Assembly: GCA_900550375.1 (NCBI GenBank)
Contig: URRP01000044.1
Coordinates: forward strand, 1-19,192
Source: an uncultured Alistipes sp.
Lineage (GTDB): Bacteria > Bacteroidota > Bacteroidia > Bacteroidales > Rikenellaceae
DNA length: 19,192 nt
Reading direction: 5' to 3'
The position numbers were made by a program, and so were the translations under genes. The notes under the pieces are model-generated. The model was not told the origin of the DNA and did not search any database. It saw only the letters and a list, made by a program, of their open reading frames with translations. Numbering within the stretch: the stretch's first letter is position 1; every line of letters begins with the position of its first letter. Of the stretch, positions 6,689 through 14,769 are shown piece by piece.

Positions 6689-7546
6689 TTATACGAATCT
6701 GCCGACAAGCAGCAGATAAAGGAAGACATAGGGAGCCGAAAGCAGCAAAGCGTCGAAACGATCCAGCACGCCGCCATGACCGGGAATCACCTGCCCCGAA
6801 TCCTTGACCGCGGCCGCCCGTTTGAACATCGACTCTACCAGATCGCCCGCAACGCCGGACAATGCGGCGACAAACGCCAGACCGCCCCAGACCCAATAAT
6901 TCGCATCGAGCACATACGCGGCAACGAATCCCATCGCCACAGCGCCCGCAAGGCCGCCGAAGAACCCCTCCCACGACTTCTTGGGCGAGAGACGTTCGCA
7001 CAGGCGGTGCCGACCGAAGGCCATTCCCACCAGATAGGCGAAGACATCGTTGGCCCAGATGATGAAGATATAGCACAGCACCGTCGCCGGAAGCCATACG
7101 CCGTGACCGGCAAGCACCGGAACATAGAGCAGCAGCGACAGCGGCACGGCGACATACAATACGCCCAGCAGCGTCGCCCCCAGATTGGCCAGCGGCGTGG
7201 CACTGCGGCGAAACAGTTCGCAGACGAAAAGCGTCGGCAGCAGCAATCCGATATAGAGCAGCAGGTTGAGCACGGCGCCGCCCGCCTCGTCCGTCACCGG
7301 TTGGCCGAACTGCCGGAGGATGACGAAATTCAGTGCGAACAGCAGCACTCCGACCGCCAATCCCATCCACCGCTGGGGCGAGAGACCCGTCTCACGGGCC
7401 AACTTGTAAAATTCCAACTGACCGCCCACGAGAATCAGCAACAGCAATGCGCCGAAGCTCCACTGCGATCCTAAAACGGCACCGACAACCACTCCGGCCA
7501 ATACGAGGCCGCTGAGCGTCCGCACCATCAGGTTCTTCATTTTCAT
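6689..7546 (-). CDS. cdsA: Phosphatidate cytidylyltransferase (CDP-diacylglycerol synthase)
   Basis: A 285-residue polytopic inner-membrane enzyme that makes CDP-diacylglycerol from phosphatidic acid and CTP, the branch point for all phospholipid head groups. About eight hydrophobic segments are visible. The family signature is complete near the C-terminus (residues 239-265): S-x-F-K-R, then K-D-S-G, PGHGGVLDRFD. An earlier conserved block, SPKKSWEGFFGG (187-198), is also typical. The start could be the ATG at 7546 or one two codons later (7540); both give the same protein apart from two residues. It lies 9 nt after ftsH and 18 nt before psd, so it is almost certainly cotranscribed with both. 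Confidence 0.97.
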   Translation of the reverse strand: MKMKNLMVRTLSGLVLAGVVVGAVLGSQWSFGALLLLILVGGQLEFYKLARETGLSPQRWMGLAVGVLLFALNFVILRQFGQPVTDEAGGAVLNLLLYIGLLLPTLFVCELFRRSATPLANLGATLLGVLYVAVPLSLLLYVPVLAGHGVWLPATVLCYIFIIWANDVFAYLVGMAFGRHRLCERLSPKKSWEGFFGGLAGAVAMGFVAAYVLDANYWVWGGLAFVAALSGVAGDLVESMFKRAAAVKDSGQVIPGHGGVLDRFDALLLSAPYVFLYLLLVGRFV

Positions 7547-7555
7547 TCCTAATTT

Positions 7556-9553
7556 TTAAGCTTCGGTTAATTCATTCGCGGCGGCCGTACCTCCGGCGGC
7601 GGCTTCGGGTTTCGTATCAGCGGCAGCGGCACGTTTGACCGACTGTGCCGAAGGGCCCAGAATCTGCTCGATATCCTCGGCATAGATCGTCTCCTTCTCC
7701 AGAAGCAGACCGGCCATCGCATTGATCTTGTCGTTCTTCTGCTCGATGATCTTCCGCGCGCAAGCGTAAGCATCCTCCAGCATACGGCGCACCTCGCAAT
7801 CGATGTCGCGGGCGGTCTGCTCGCTGAAGGGCTTGGTGAAGGTATCGCGCGTGCCCGTCGAATCGTAGTAGCTGATCGGGCCGATCTTCTTGCTCATGCC
7901 GTAATAGGCCACCATCGCATAGGCGGTTTTCGTCGCCCGTTCCAGATCGCTCAGCGCACCCGCCCCGAGCGTCCCGTAGTTGACCTCTTCGGCAATTCGG
8001 CCGCCCAACAGCCCCGCCAGTTGCTCTTCGAGCGCTTCATTGGTGACATGCACCCGCTCCTCGTCGGGCACCGACCATGTAGCGCCGAGGCTCTTGCCGC
8101 GCGGCACAACGGTCACCTTCAGCACCGGATCGCACTCCGAGAGCGACCACATCACCGTCGCGTGACCCGCCTCGTGAATCGCCGTGGCACGCCGTTCGGC
8201 CGCCGTCATCGGCATATTCCGCTTTTCGAGACCGCCCACGATGCGGTCGATGGCCGACATGAAATCGTCGCGGCCGATGCTCTTCTTATTATGACGGGCG
8301 GCGATGAGTGCCGCTTCGTTGCAGACGTTGGCGATATCCGCGCCCGAGAAGCCCGGCGTCTGGCGCGCCAGAAAATCGCGGTCCAGATCCTTGTCCAGCT
8401 TCAGGCCGCGCATATGAACGGCGAAAATCTCGGCTCGTTCGTGCACGTCGGGCAGGCCGACGTCGATCTGACGGTCGAAACGTCCGGCGCGCATCAGCGC
8501 TTTGTCCAGAATATCGACGCGGTTGGTCGCCGCCAGCACGATCACGCCCGAATTGGTCTGGAAACCGTCCATCTCGGTAAGCAGCTGGTTGAGCGTATTC
8601 TCCCGCTCGTCATTGCCCGAGAAACCGGCGTTCTTGCCGCGGGCGCGGCCGATGGCATCGATCTCGTCGATGAAGACGATGCACGGCGCCTTCTGTTTGG
8701 CCTGTTCAAAGAGGTCGCGCACGCGCGAAGCACCCACGCCGACGAACATCTCGACGAAATCCGAACCCGAAATCGAGAGGAAGGGTACGTTGGCTTCACC
8801 GGCCACAGCTTTGGCCAGCAACGTCTTACCCGTTCCCGGAGGGCCTACCAACAGCGCCCCCTTCGGAATCTTGGCACCCAGATCGCGGTACTTTTCCGGT
8901 TTGCGCAGGAAATCGACGATCTCCATCACCTCGACCTTGGCCTCTTCCAATCCTGCGACATCCTTGAAGGTCACACGCTTGGGAGCGTCCTTGTCGTACA
9001 CCTGCGCCTTGGCTTTGCCGACATTCATCAGTCCGCCGCCGGCAGCACCGCCGCCGCGCGACATGCCGCGCATGACGAAGAACCATACGGCGATAATGAG
9101 TATCCACGGCAAAAAATTGACCAGCAGGTTCATCCAGCCGTTCTCCTTGTTCTCGTAACGCACCGGAACGCTCTGCCCCGACTGCTGTTCGGCAGCCTTC
9201 AGATCCTCGCGGAACGCATCCACCGAACCGATGTTGAAGACCAGCTGCACCCCTTCCTCGGGAAGGCGCTTGAACTGGGGCTGCGTAGAATCCTTGCGGT
9301 ATTTCTCGACCGCATCCTTTTTAAGGAACACCTCGGCCACATCGCGGTTGACCACCTCGATCTTCTCCACATCGCCGTCACGGACCATCCCTTCGACCGT
9401 ATTCCAGTCGCTGCGAACAGGGTCGGTATTCTCCATACCGTAAAGCGAATAGCCAATGATGAAAGCCGCCACCAGCACATAAATCCACATATAGTAGGGA
9501 CGCGGCATGATCGGGTTGCGCTGACCGCCGTCCTTTTTCTTCTTTTCTGTCAT
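7556..9553 (-). CDS. ftsH: ATP-dependent zinc metalloprotease FtsH
   Basis: A 665-residue membrane-anchored AAA+ protease that extracts and degrades damaged or regulatory membrane and cytosolic proteins. The order is: helix 1 (about 21-39), periplasmic domain (40-142), helix 2 (144-162), AAA+ domain with Walker A GPPGTGKT (237-244), pore loop FVEMFVGVGA (266-275), Walker B CIVFIDEID (291-299) and second region of homology around ATNR (342-345) and RAGRFDR. The M41 peptidase domain follows, with zinc site HEAGH (460-464) and third ligand D536 in SDLERAT. The C-terminal tail (from about 635) is alanine-rich and low in complexity. The ATG at 9553 follows rsfS by 9 nt. In E. coli FtsH controls LpxC and hence lipid balance, which fits a neighbourhood of phospholipid genes, but that link is inference here. 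Confidence 0.99.
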   Translation of the reverse strand: MTEKKKKDGGQRNPIMPRPYYMWIYVLVAAFIIGYSLYGMENTDPVRSDWNTVEGMVRDGDVEKIEVVNRDVAEVFLKKDAVEKYRKDSTQPQFKRLPEEGVQLVFNIGSVDAFREDLKAAEQQSGQSVPVRYENKENGWMNLLVNFLPWILIIAVWFFVMRGMSRGGGAAGGGLMNVGKAKAQVYDKDAPKRVTFKDVAGLEEAKVEVMEIVDFLRKPEKYRDLGAKIPKGALLVGPPGTGKTLLAKAVAGEANVPFLSISGSDFVEMFVGVGASRVRDLFEQAKQKAPCIVFIDEIDAIGRARGKNAGFSGNDERENTLNQLLTEMDGFQTNSGVIVLAATNRVDILDKALMRAGRFDRQIDVGLPDVHERAEIFAVHMRGLKLDKDLDRDFLARQTPGFSGADIANVCNEAALIAARHNKKSIGRDDFMSAIDRIVGGLEKRNMPMTAAERRATAIHEAGHATVMWSLSECDPVLKVTVVPRGKSLGATWSVPDEERVHVTNEALEEQLAGLLGGRIAEEVNYGTLGAGALSDLERATKTAYAMVAYYGMSKKIGPISYYDSTGTRDTFTKPFSEQTARDIDCEVRRMLEDAYACARKIIEQKNDKINAMAGLLLEKETIYAEDIEQILGPSAQSVKRAAAADTKPEAAAGGTAAANELTEA

Positions 9554-9562
9554 AAAATCTCT

Positions 9563-9913
9563 TTACTCCTCGTAATCATAACGTTCGAGCGGCGCATCGG
9601 CCCACAGCTCCTCCAACTTGTAGAAGGAACGCAGTTCGGTCGTGAAGATATGCACCACGACATCCATGTAGTCCATCGCCACCCACAAACCCGTCTGCTT
9701 GCCTTCGACGCGCCACACCTTCTCGCCGAGTTTCTCCTCGACGGCCTGTTCTACGCTGTCGGCAATCGCCGTGACCTGCGTGGTCGAGTCGGCGTTGCAA
9801 ACGACGAAATGCGAACAGATGGCGCCGTCGAACCCCGAAAGGTCCAACGATACAATATCCTTACCCTTTTTATCCTGAATCGCACCGACTATCGTCTCAA
9901 TCAATTTTTCCAT
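9563..9913 (-). CDS. rsfS: Ribosomal silencing factor RsfS
   Basis: A 116-residue protein of the RsfS / Iojap / YbeB family, which binds uL14 on the large ribosomal subunit and blocks subunit joining when nutrients are scarce. The family's C-terminal block is clear: GLWVAMDYMDVVVHIFT followed by FYKLEELWADAP (about residues 75-108). The length is normal. It is the first gene of the rsfS-ftsH-cdsA-psd unit, with a Bacteroidota -7 box 36 nt upstream of its ATG. Pairing of rsfS directly with ftsH is a conserved order in Bacteroidales as far as I know. Confidence 0.97.
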   Translation of the reverse strand: MEKLIETIVGAIQDKKGKDIVSLDLSGFDGAICSHFVVCNADSTTQVTAIADSVEQAVEEKLGEKVWRVEGKQTGLWVAMDYMDVVVHIFTTELRSFYKLEELWADAPLERYDYEE

Positions 9914-9948
9914 ATTCCGATATTCCGTAATAACCCACTATATCCGTG

Positions 9949-9956
9949 CAAAGATA
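9949..9956 (-). promoter_or_regulatory. -7 box of the rsfS-ftsH-cdsA-psd operon promoter
   Basis: TATCTTTG on the minus strand (9956-9949) is a perfect TAnnTTTG box, 36 nt before the rsfS ATG at 9913. At the expected -33 distance there is only TCG preceded by a T-run, so the upstream element is weak. Confidence 0.6.
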
Positions 9957-10000
9957 GTAAATAAAATCGGAAATCGACGAAAAACAGGGACGGAATAAGT

Positions 10001-10024
10001 GGTTTATCCCGCACTGCATAAACC
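10001..10024. repeat. Perfect inverted repeat between rsfS and oxyR
   Basis: GGTTTAT at 10001-10007 and ATAAACC at 10018-10024 are exact reverse complements around a 10-nt spacer. It lies about 45 nt upstream of the rsfS -7 box and downstream of the oxyR terminator. There is no T-tract, so a protein-binding operator is more likely than a terminator. The function is unknown. Confidence 0.4.
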
Positions 10025-10032
10025 GCACCGCA

Positions 10033-10067
10033 AAAGGAAAAACCGCCTGCAATTCGCAAGACGGCGG
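10033..10067 (-). terminator. Intrinsic terminator of oxyR
   Basis: CCGCC (10043-10047) pairs with GGCGG (10063-10067). An inner TGC/GCA stem (10048-10050 with 10056-10058) is separated by a 4-nt bulge. On the minus strand the hairpin is followed directly by TTTTTCCTTTT. It lies 53 nt beyond the oxyR stop and separates oxyR from the rsfS operon. Confidence 0.65.
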
Positions 10068-10120
10068 AACGCGGCCGGTGGAACGGTCGCGAAAAGACCT
10101 TTAAAAAAACCGCAGAAAGC

Positions 10121-11008
10121 CTATTTTCGATAGATGCGGATCGATTCGGCGAGTGCCCGGATGATCGACTGCTTGACGAACGTGCGGCGCACGGCGATGG
10201 CGATTTTGCGTGAAGTGGCCCCCTTGGCCAGCGTCTTGACGCGATCGCGGTGCTCTTTAGGCACATACTCGACAGCCATTTCGGGGATGATCGTCACGCA
10301 CTGCGTGCAGTCGACGATGCGCATCAGCGTATCGAGCGAACCCGATTCGAAGTAGTAATGCGACGGTACGCCCCGCTTGGCCTGACACAGTTCGATGACC
10401 TGATCGCGCATACAGTTGCCGTCCGAAAGCAGGATCAGTTCCCGCAGGTTGATATCCTCGATACGGACATTGGAACGTTCGTAGAGCGGATTGTCGGGCG
10501 AGACGTAGACGAAAAAGCGGTCGTCGAACAACTCCTGCTCCTGAATCCCCTCGCCGCACGTACCGCCCGCTACCAGCGCGGCGTCGATGCGGTCGCGTTT
10601 CATCGCGTCGATGATGTCGCGCGTCATCAGCTCCTTGACCTCCAGCTCTACATGGGGATAGTCGTGTACAAAACCGGGCAGAAACTTATGCAGCAGATAC
10701 GGCGCGACGGTCGGAATGACCCCCAACCGCAGACGGCCGGAAATCTCGCCCTTCAACTCGGCGACCGACTCGCGGATATTGTCGTAGGCGCGCAGCGTCT
10801 CACGCGCCCGATCCAGCACCACCTCGCCCGCCTCGGTAGCGATCACGGGTTTCTTCGAGCGGTCGAGCAGCACGACGCCCAACTCCTCTTCGAGCGACTT
10901 GATCTGCATACTCAGCGACGGCTGCGTCACGAAACAGTGTTCGGCGGCCAGCGAAAAACTTCCGCAGTTGGCGACTGCCAGCAGGTATTCCAATTGAATG
11001 ATAGTCAT
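10121..11008 (-). CDS. oxyR: Hydrogen peroxide-sensing transcriptional regulator OxyR (LysR family)
   Basis: A 295-residue LysR-type regulator. The N-terminal helix-turn-helix (about residues 15-38, GSFSLAAEHCFVTQPSLSMQ) is followed by a linker helix and a substrate-domain fold. What makes it OxyR rather than a generic LysR protein is LLSDGNCMRDQVIELC: counting from the ATG at 11008, the two cysteines fall at 199 and 208, the same numbers and spacing as the peroxide-sensing disulfide pair of E. coli OxyR. Oxidation of these should switch the tetramer to an activating form for peroxide-defence genes. No catalase, dps or ahpCF gene is in the window, so its targets lie elsewhere. It is divergent from trpS, over a 128-nt shared regulatory gap, and has its own promoter and terminator. 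Confidence 0.93.
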   Translation of the reverse strand: MTIIQLEYLLAVANCGSFSLAAEHCFVTQPSLSMQIKSLEEELGVVLLDRSKKPVIATEAGEVVLDRARETLRAYDNIRESVAELKGEISGRLRLGVIPTVAPYLLHKFLPGFVHDYPHVELEVKELMTRDIIDAMKRDRIDAALVAGGTCGEGIQEQELFDDRFFVYVSPDNPLYERSNVRIEDINLRELILLSDGNCMRDQVIELCQAKRGVPSHYYFESGSLDTLMRIVDCTQCVTIIPEMAVEYVPKEHRDRVKTLAKGATSRKIAIAVRRTFVKQSIIRALAESIRIYRK

Positions 11009-11033
11009 AGGCGAAGGAACTTATTCTGTCGGG

Positions 11034-11064
11034 CAAATATATAAAAAAAACTTATATTTGTCAA
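11034..11064 (-). promoter_or_regulatory. Promoter of oxyR
   Basis: On the minus strand TATATTTG (11041-11034) is a perfect -7 box, and TTG (11064-11062, within CTTGAC) lies exactly 20 nt upstream. The ATG follows 25 nt downstream of the -7 box. The spacer contains the T-rich run opposite 11042-11050. Confidence 0.72.
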
Positions 11065-11100
11065 GATTACTCGCAGAGAGCCATATTTTTTCTACTTTTG
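11053..11100 (+). promoter_or_regulatory. Candidate -7 boxes of the trpS-clc transcript
   Basis: Two TAnnTTTG matches are on the plus strand: TATATTTG at 11053-11060 and TACTTTTG at 11093-11100. Neither has a clear TTG at the -33 distance. The second, 36 nt before the trpS ATG, is at a more usual distance. The first overlaps the oxyR promoter spacer on the opposite strand. Confidence 0.45.
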
Positions 11101-11136
11101 TCATTTACATATAGAATAAAAACGATATACGCTGTT

Positions 11137-12261
11137 ATGGGAAAAATCATCCTGACCGGAGACCGGCCGACCGGAAAACTGCACCTCGGCCATTACGTTG
11201 GTTCGCTGCGCCGCCGCGTGGAGTTGCAGAACTCCGGGGAGTTCGAGAAGATCTTCATCATGATCGCCGATGCACAGGCGCTCACCGATAACGCCGACAA
11301 CCCCGAAAAGGTGCGTCAGAACATTATCGAAGTGGCGCTCGACTACCTCGCCTGCGGTCTCGATCCCGAAAAGTCGACGCTTTTCATCCAGTCGCAGATT
11401 CCCGAACTGTGCGAACTGGCGTTCTATTATATGAACCTCGTCACCGTAGCTCGTCTGCAACGCAATCCGACCGTGAAGGCCGAAATCCAGCTGCGCGGTT
11501 TTTCGGAGAACAATGCGGAGAACGATATGCAGCGGCAGGGCATTCCCGTCGGGTTCTTCACCTATCCGATCTCGCAGGCATCGGACATCACCGCTTTCCG
11601 CGCCACGACCGTCCCTGCGGGCGAAGATCAGGAGCCGATGATCGAGCAAACACGCGAGATCGTCCACAAGTTCAACTCGGTCTACGGCCCCACGCTCGTC
11701 GAGCCCGAAATCCTGCTGCCCCAGAACGCCGCCTGTATGCGCCTGCCCGGCACCGACGGCAAGGCTAAGATGTCCAAGTCGCTGGGCAACTGCATCTATC
11801 TGAGCGATTCGGCCGAAGAGGTGCGCAAAAAGGTGATGGGCATGTACACCGATCCCGACCACCTGCGCGTGGAGGACCCGGGCAAGGTCGAGGGCAACAC
11901 CGTCTTCACCTATCTCGACGCTTTCAGCCGCCCCGAACACTTCGCCGAATACCTCCCCGACTACGCTTCGCTCGACGACCTGAAGGCCCACTACCGCCGC
12001 GGCGGTCTGGGCGACGTAAAGGTCAAGAAACTCCTGATCGCCGTGCTGAACGAGACGCTCGACCCGATCCGCGAACGCCGCCGCTACTACGAGGAGCGCA
12101 TCGACTGGGTGTACGACATGCTGCACAAAGGATCGGAGCGCGCACGCGCCGAAGCGGGACGCACGCTCCACGACGTTCGCGAGGCTATGAAAATCAACTA
12201 CTTCGAAGATCGGGAGCTGATCGCTTCGCAGGCGGCGCTTTACCGCGAGAAGCACCGATAA
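11137..12261 (+). CDS. trpS: Tryptophan--tRNA ligase
   Basis: A cytoplasmic class I aminoacyl-tRNA synthetase of 374 residues that charges tRNA-Trp. The ATP-binding HIGH-type motif is HLGH (16-19) within GDRPTGKLHLGHYVG, and the KMSKS loop is intact (211-215). The segment GEDQEPMIEQTREIVHKFN (162-180) is typical of TrpRS. I chose the ATG at 11137 because it precedes the conserved GKIILTGDRPTG strand; the open frame extends back to a TTG at 11098, but those codons overlap the candidate promoter box and look noncoding. It is somewhat longer than the approximately 330-residue E. coli enzyme, mostly in the C-terminal half, and belongs with the GDRPTG-type variants. It is followed after 19 nt by the chloride channel gene. 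The opposite strand carries a 393-codon shadow frame. Confidence 0.96.
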   Translation: MGKIILTGDRPTGKLHLGHYVGSLRRRVELQNSGEFEKIFIMIADAQALTDNADNPEKVRQNIIEVALDYLACGLDPEKSTLFIQSQIPELCELAFYYMNLVTVARLQRNPTVKAEIQLRGFSENNAENDMQRQGIPVGFFTYPISQASDITAFRATTVPAGEDQEPMIEQTREIVHKFNSVYGPTLVEPEILLPQNAACMRLPGTDGKAKMSKSLGNCIYLSDSAEEVRKKVMGMYTDPDHLRVEDPGKVEGNTVFTYLDAFSRPEHFAEYLPDYASLDDLKAHYRRGGLGDVKVKKLLIAVLNETLDPIRERRRYYEERIDWVYDMLHKGSERARAEAGRTLHDVREAMKINYFEDRELIASQAALYREKHR

Positions 12262-12280
12262 CGCCTTCGGGAAACCGGCC

Positions 12281-14071
12281 ATGAAACTCAGGAATTTTCG
12301 ATACGAACGTATCTATGCGCTTTTCTACCGCCTGACGCGGCGGCTGAGCAACCGACAGATCATGATGCTGCTGGCCATGGTCGTCGGTCTGCTGGCGGGG
12401 CTGGGTACCTACGTCTTCGAAATCCTGCTCTATGCGATAAAGAGTTGTCTGGTCAACTGGTTTCCCGTCGAGGACGCACACTTTCTGCTGCTGATCTACC
12501 CTGCGGTAGGTATCATTCTGGCGACGCTGTTCGTCAAGTACATCGTGCGCGACAACATTTCGGAAGGGGTCACACGCGTACTCTACGCCATGTCGCGCCG
12601 CGATTCGCGCATTCCGGCCCACAACTGCTGGACCTCGATCGTAGGCGGCGCCACGACCATCGGATTCGGCGGTTCGGTCGGCCCCGAAGCACCGATCGTG
12701 CTGACGGGTGCCGCCATCGGCTCGAACGTGGGACGGCTCGCACGCCTCAACTATCGCAATACGACGCTGATGCTCTGCTGCGGCGCCGGAGCCGCCATCG
12801 CCGCCATCTTCAAAGCGCCGATCACGGGCGTGGTCTTCGTGCTGGAGATTCTGATGCTCGACATCACCGCCTCGTCGGTCATTCCGCTGCTCATCGCTTC
12901 GATCACGGCCACCACCATCGCCTTCGTCTTCCGCGGTTTCGATCCGATCATCGCCGTAACGCTCACGGAGGCCGATGCCTTCGAGCTGCAACAGATCCCG
13001 ATGTTCATCCTGCTGGGCGTACTGTGCGGAGGAATGTCCTATTACTTCACCACCGTCAACTCACGCATCGGCGCCTTCTACAAAACCATCCGATCGCAGG
13101 GGCGCCGGTGGCTCTACGCCGGCATCACGCTGGGCGTGCTGCTCTTCGTCTTCCCGCCGCTCTACGGCGAGGGATACGAAGGTTTTACCTCGCTGATGCA
13201 CGGCGATACCAAGTCGTTGTTCAACACCTCGCTCTTCTACCAGTTCAGCGACATCGACTGGGTGGTGATCCTCTACGTCGCCGCCATCATGTTCTTCAAG
13301 GTGGTGGCCATGTCCTCGACCAACGCCGCAGGCGGCGTGGGCGGAACCTTTGCGCCGTCGCTCTTCGTCGGCGCCTTCACGGGCGCCATCGTGGCGCTGG
13401 TCTTCAACGCGCTGTTCGGCTGGCAGCTCTCGATCGCCTCGTTCACGCTGGTGGGGATGGCGGGCGTGATGTCGGGCGTGATGAACGCGCCGCTCACCTC
13501 GATCTTCCTGATCGCCGAACTTTCGAGCGGCTACGGGTTGTTCATCCCGCTGATGATCGTCGCCTGCATCTCTTTCGCCGTCGACTATTACCTCGACCCC
13601 GATTCGATCTACACCAAGCAGCTGCGGCTCAAGGGCGATCTGCTGACGCACGACAAGGACCAGTCGGTTTTCGTCTTCCTGAAACTCGAAGATCTGATGG
13701 AGACCGACTTCTTACGCATCAAGGAGAACTTCACGCTGGGCGACATCGTCCACGTCATCTCCCACGCGCGGCGCAACATTTTCCCCGTCATCGACAACTT
13801 CGGCCGCCTGATCGGCGTCGTGCAGCTGGACGACCTGCGCGAAGATATGTTCAAGCGCGAGAAATGGGGTACGCCGATCGGCCGCTACATGATCCAGCCG
13901 CCCGACAAAATCCTCGAACACGAGCAGATTCAGAGCGTGCTGCCCAAATTCGAGGAGAACCACACATGGATGCTTCCGGTCGTGGACAAGCAGAATCACT
14001 ACTTGGGCTTCATCTCAAAATCGCGTATCCTGAACGCCTACCGCGAACAACTGGTCAAAATCCAGCAGTAA
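12281..14071 (+). CDS. ClC family chloride channel/transporter with CBS domains
   Basis: A 596-residue membrane protein with the ClC fold (about residues 25-440) and two cytoplasmic CBS domains (about 471-525 and 533-588) that often bind nucleotides and gate transport. The filter loops are recognisable: GSVGPEAP (131-138) at the position of GREGP, and GGTFAP (354-359) for GxFxP. In E. coli ClC the glutamate of GREGP is the gating and proton-coupling residue; here that position is V133, with a glutamate instead just after the proline. The first filter motif, GSGIP, is also degenerate (NISEGVTRV, 92-100). Anion specificity and whether it is a channel or an exchanger cannot be fixed from sequence. 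It is probably cotranscribed with trpS (19-nt gap) and ends at a strong hairpin. Confidence 0.92.
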   Translation: MKLRNFRYERIYALFYRLTRRLSNRQIMMLLAMVVGLLAGLGTYVFEILLYAIKSCLVNWFPVEDAHFLLLIYPAVGIILATLFVKYIVRDNISEGVTRVLYAMSRRDSRIPAHNCWTSIVGGATTIGFGGSVGPEAPIVLTGAAIGSNVGRLARLNYRNTTLMLCCGAGAAIAAIFKAPITGVVFVLEILMLDITASSVIPLLIASITATTIAFVFRGFDPIIAVTLTEADAFELQQIPMFILLGVLCGGMSYYFTTVNSRIGAFYKTIRSQGRRWLYAGITLGVLLFVFPPLYGEGYEGFTSLMHGDTKSLFNTSLFYQFSDIDWVVILYVAAIMFFKVVAMSSTNAAGGVGGTFAPSLFVGAFTGAIVALVFNALFGWQLSIASFTLVGMAGVMSGVMNAPLTSIFLIAELSSGYGLFIPLMIVACISFAVDYYLDPDSIYTKQLRLKGDLLTHDKDQSVFVFLKLEDLMETDFLRIKENFTLGDIVHVISHARRNIFPVIDNFGRLIGVVQLDDLREDMFKREKWGTPIGRYMIQPPDKILEHEQIQSVLPKFEENHTWMLPVVDKQNHYLGFISKSRILNAYREQLVKIQQ

Positions 14072-14087
14072 GCCGTAGCCGACCTCG

Positions 14088-14128
14088 AAAAAAGAGTTCG
14101 CCCCGCTGCAAATCATTGCGGCGGGGCG
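14088..14128 (-). terminator. Terminator between convergent clc and flavin reductase genes
   Basis: Arms 14099-14111 and 14116-14128 pair over 13 positions (one T-G wobble) around the loop ATCA. On the minus strand the stem is followed after 5 nt by TTTTTT (14093-14088), so it serves the flavin reductase-like gene. On the plus strand no T-run follows, but the same stem lies 27 nt after the clc stop and may also stop that transcript. Confidence 0.75.
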
Positions 14129-14179
14129 TCCCGTAAAAATCCGAATCACCGGACAAAGCAGTTCCGAAACGGTTTCGTG

Positions 14180-14698
14180 CTACTCCTTCCTATAGGCGTG
14201 TTCGATCTCGACGATGTAAACCCTGTGGAAATCGCGCGCTTCATACCAACGCTCTACCGGCTCGCCGTCGAGGAAGTTCTCCTCCCGTATCCGGTCGACA
14301 TACAGCTTGCGACATTGCAGCACGAGCCGCGCTTCGCCCAGTGCGGGAACGCCGTCGTCGGTGTAGACGGTCGTCAGTCCGGCGTTGGCGATCTTTGCCT
14401 CGTCGCGCCCGCTGCGGCTGCCGCAGTAGGCCAGCGCCTTACGGTAGGACGGATCGAAGAATGAGAGGGTGAGACGAGCCTCACGCTCCACGAATTCATA
14501 GGTATACCGCTGCGGGCGGATTACCACCATCGCCGTAGGACGGCCCCACATCTCGCCGACCATCCCCCACGAGGCGGTCATCGTATTGCATCGTTCACGG
14601 TCGCCCGCCGTGATAAGCATCCACTCGCTGCCGATGGCGCGGATAAAATTCTCGTCGATAGCCGTAACATCGACCTCCTTGAAAGACTGCATGGTCAT
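14180..14698 (-). CDS. Flavin reductase-like protein (FMN-binding split barrel)
   Basis: A 172-residue soluble protein of the flavin reductase-like split-barrel family. Family features are WMLITAGDRERCNTMTASWG near residues 26-45 (strand and FMN phosphate-binding loop), WGRPTAMVVIRPQRYTYEF (51-69), a hydrophobic LTLSFFDPSYRKAL segment, and an ARLVLQCRKLYVDRI strand in the second half. Members bind FMN and reduce flavin with NAD(P)H or act as plain FMN proteins; the partner is unknown. The start may be 14698 or an ATG at 14692 (MQSF). It follows the lipoprotein gene with a 71-nt gap containing no recognised -7 box, so it may be cotranscribed with it. It is convergent with clc. Confidence 0.85.
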   Translation of the reverse strand: MTMQSFKEVDVTAIDENFIRAIGSEWMLITAGDRERCNTMTASWGMVGEMWGRPTAMVVIRPQRYTYEFVEREARLTLSFFDPSYRKALAYCGSRSGRDEAKIANAGLTTVYTDDGVPALGEARLVLQCRKLYVDRIREENFLDGEPVERWYEARDFHRVYIVEIEHAYRKE

Positions 14699-14769
14699 TG
14701 TATCTTTAAAACCGTTGTACTCGACTTCCGTTTTTTGTTATTCGATGCGCCGCGCAAGCCCCCCTCCAA

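Noticed and set aside
8021..9964. A 647-codon plus-strand open frame antisense to ftsH and rsfS
   Set aside because: It is fully opposite two unmistakable genes, with shadow-like composition and no motif.
11101..12282. A 393-codon minus-strand open frame antisense to trpS
   Set aside because: TrpRS motifs are intact on the plus strand; the antisense frame has no domain and arises from stop-codon avoidance in GC-rich codons.
12445..14136. A 563-codon plus-strand frame overlapping the ClC gene in another frame
   Set aside because: It is extremely rich in R, H and D and overlaps the real ClC frame, whose filter motifs and CBS domains are clear.
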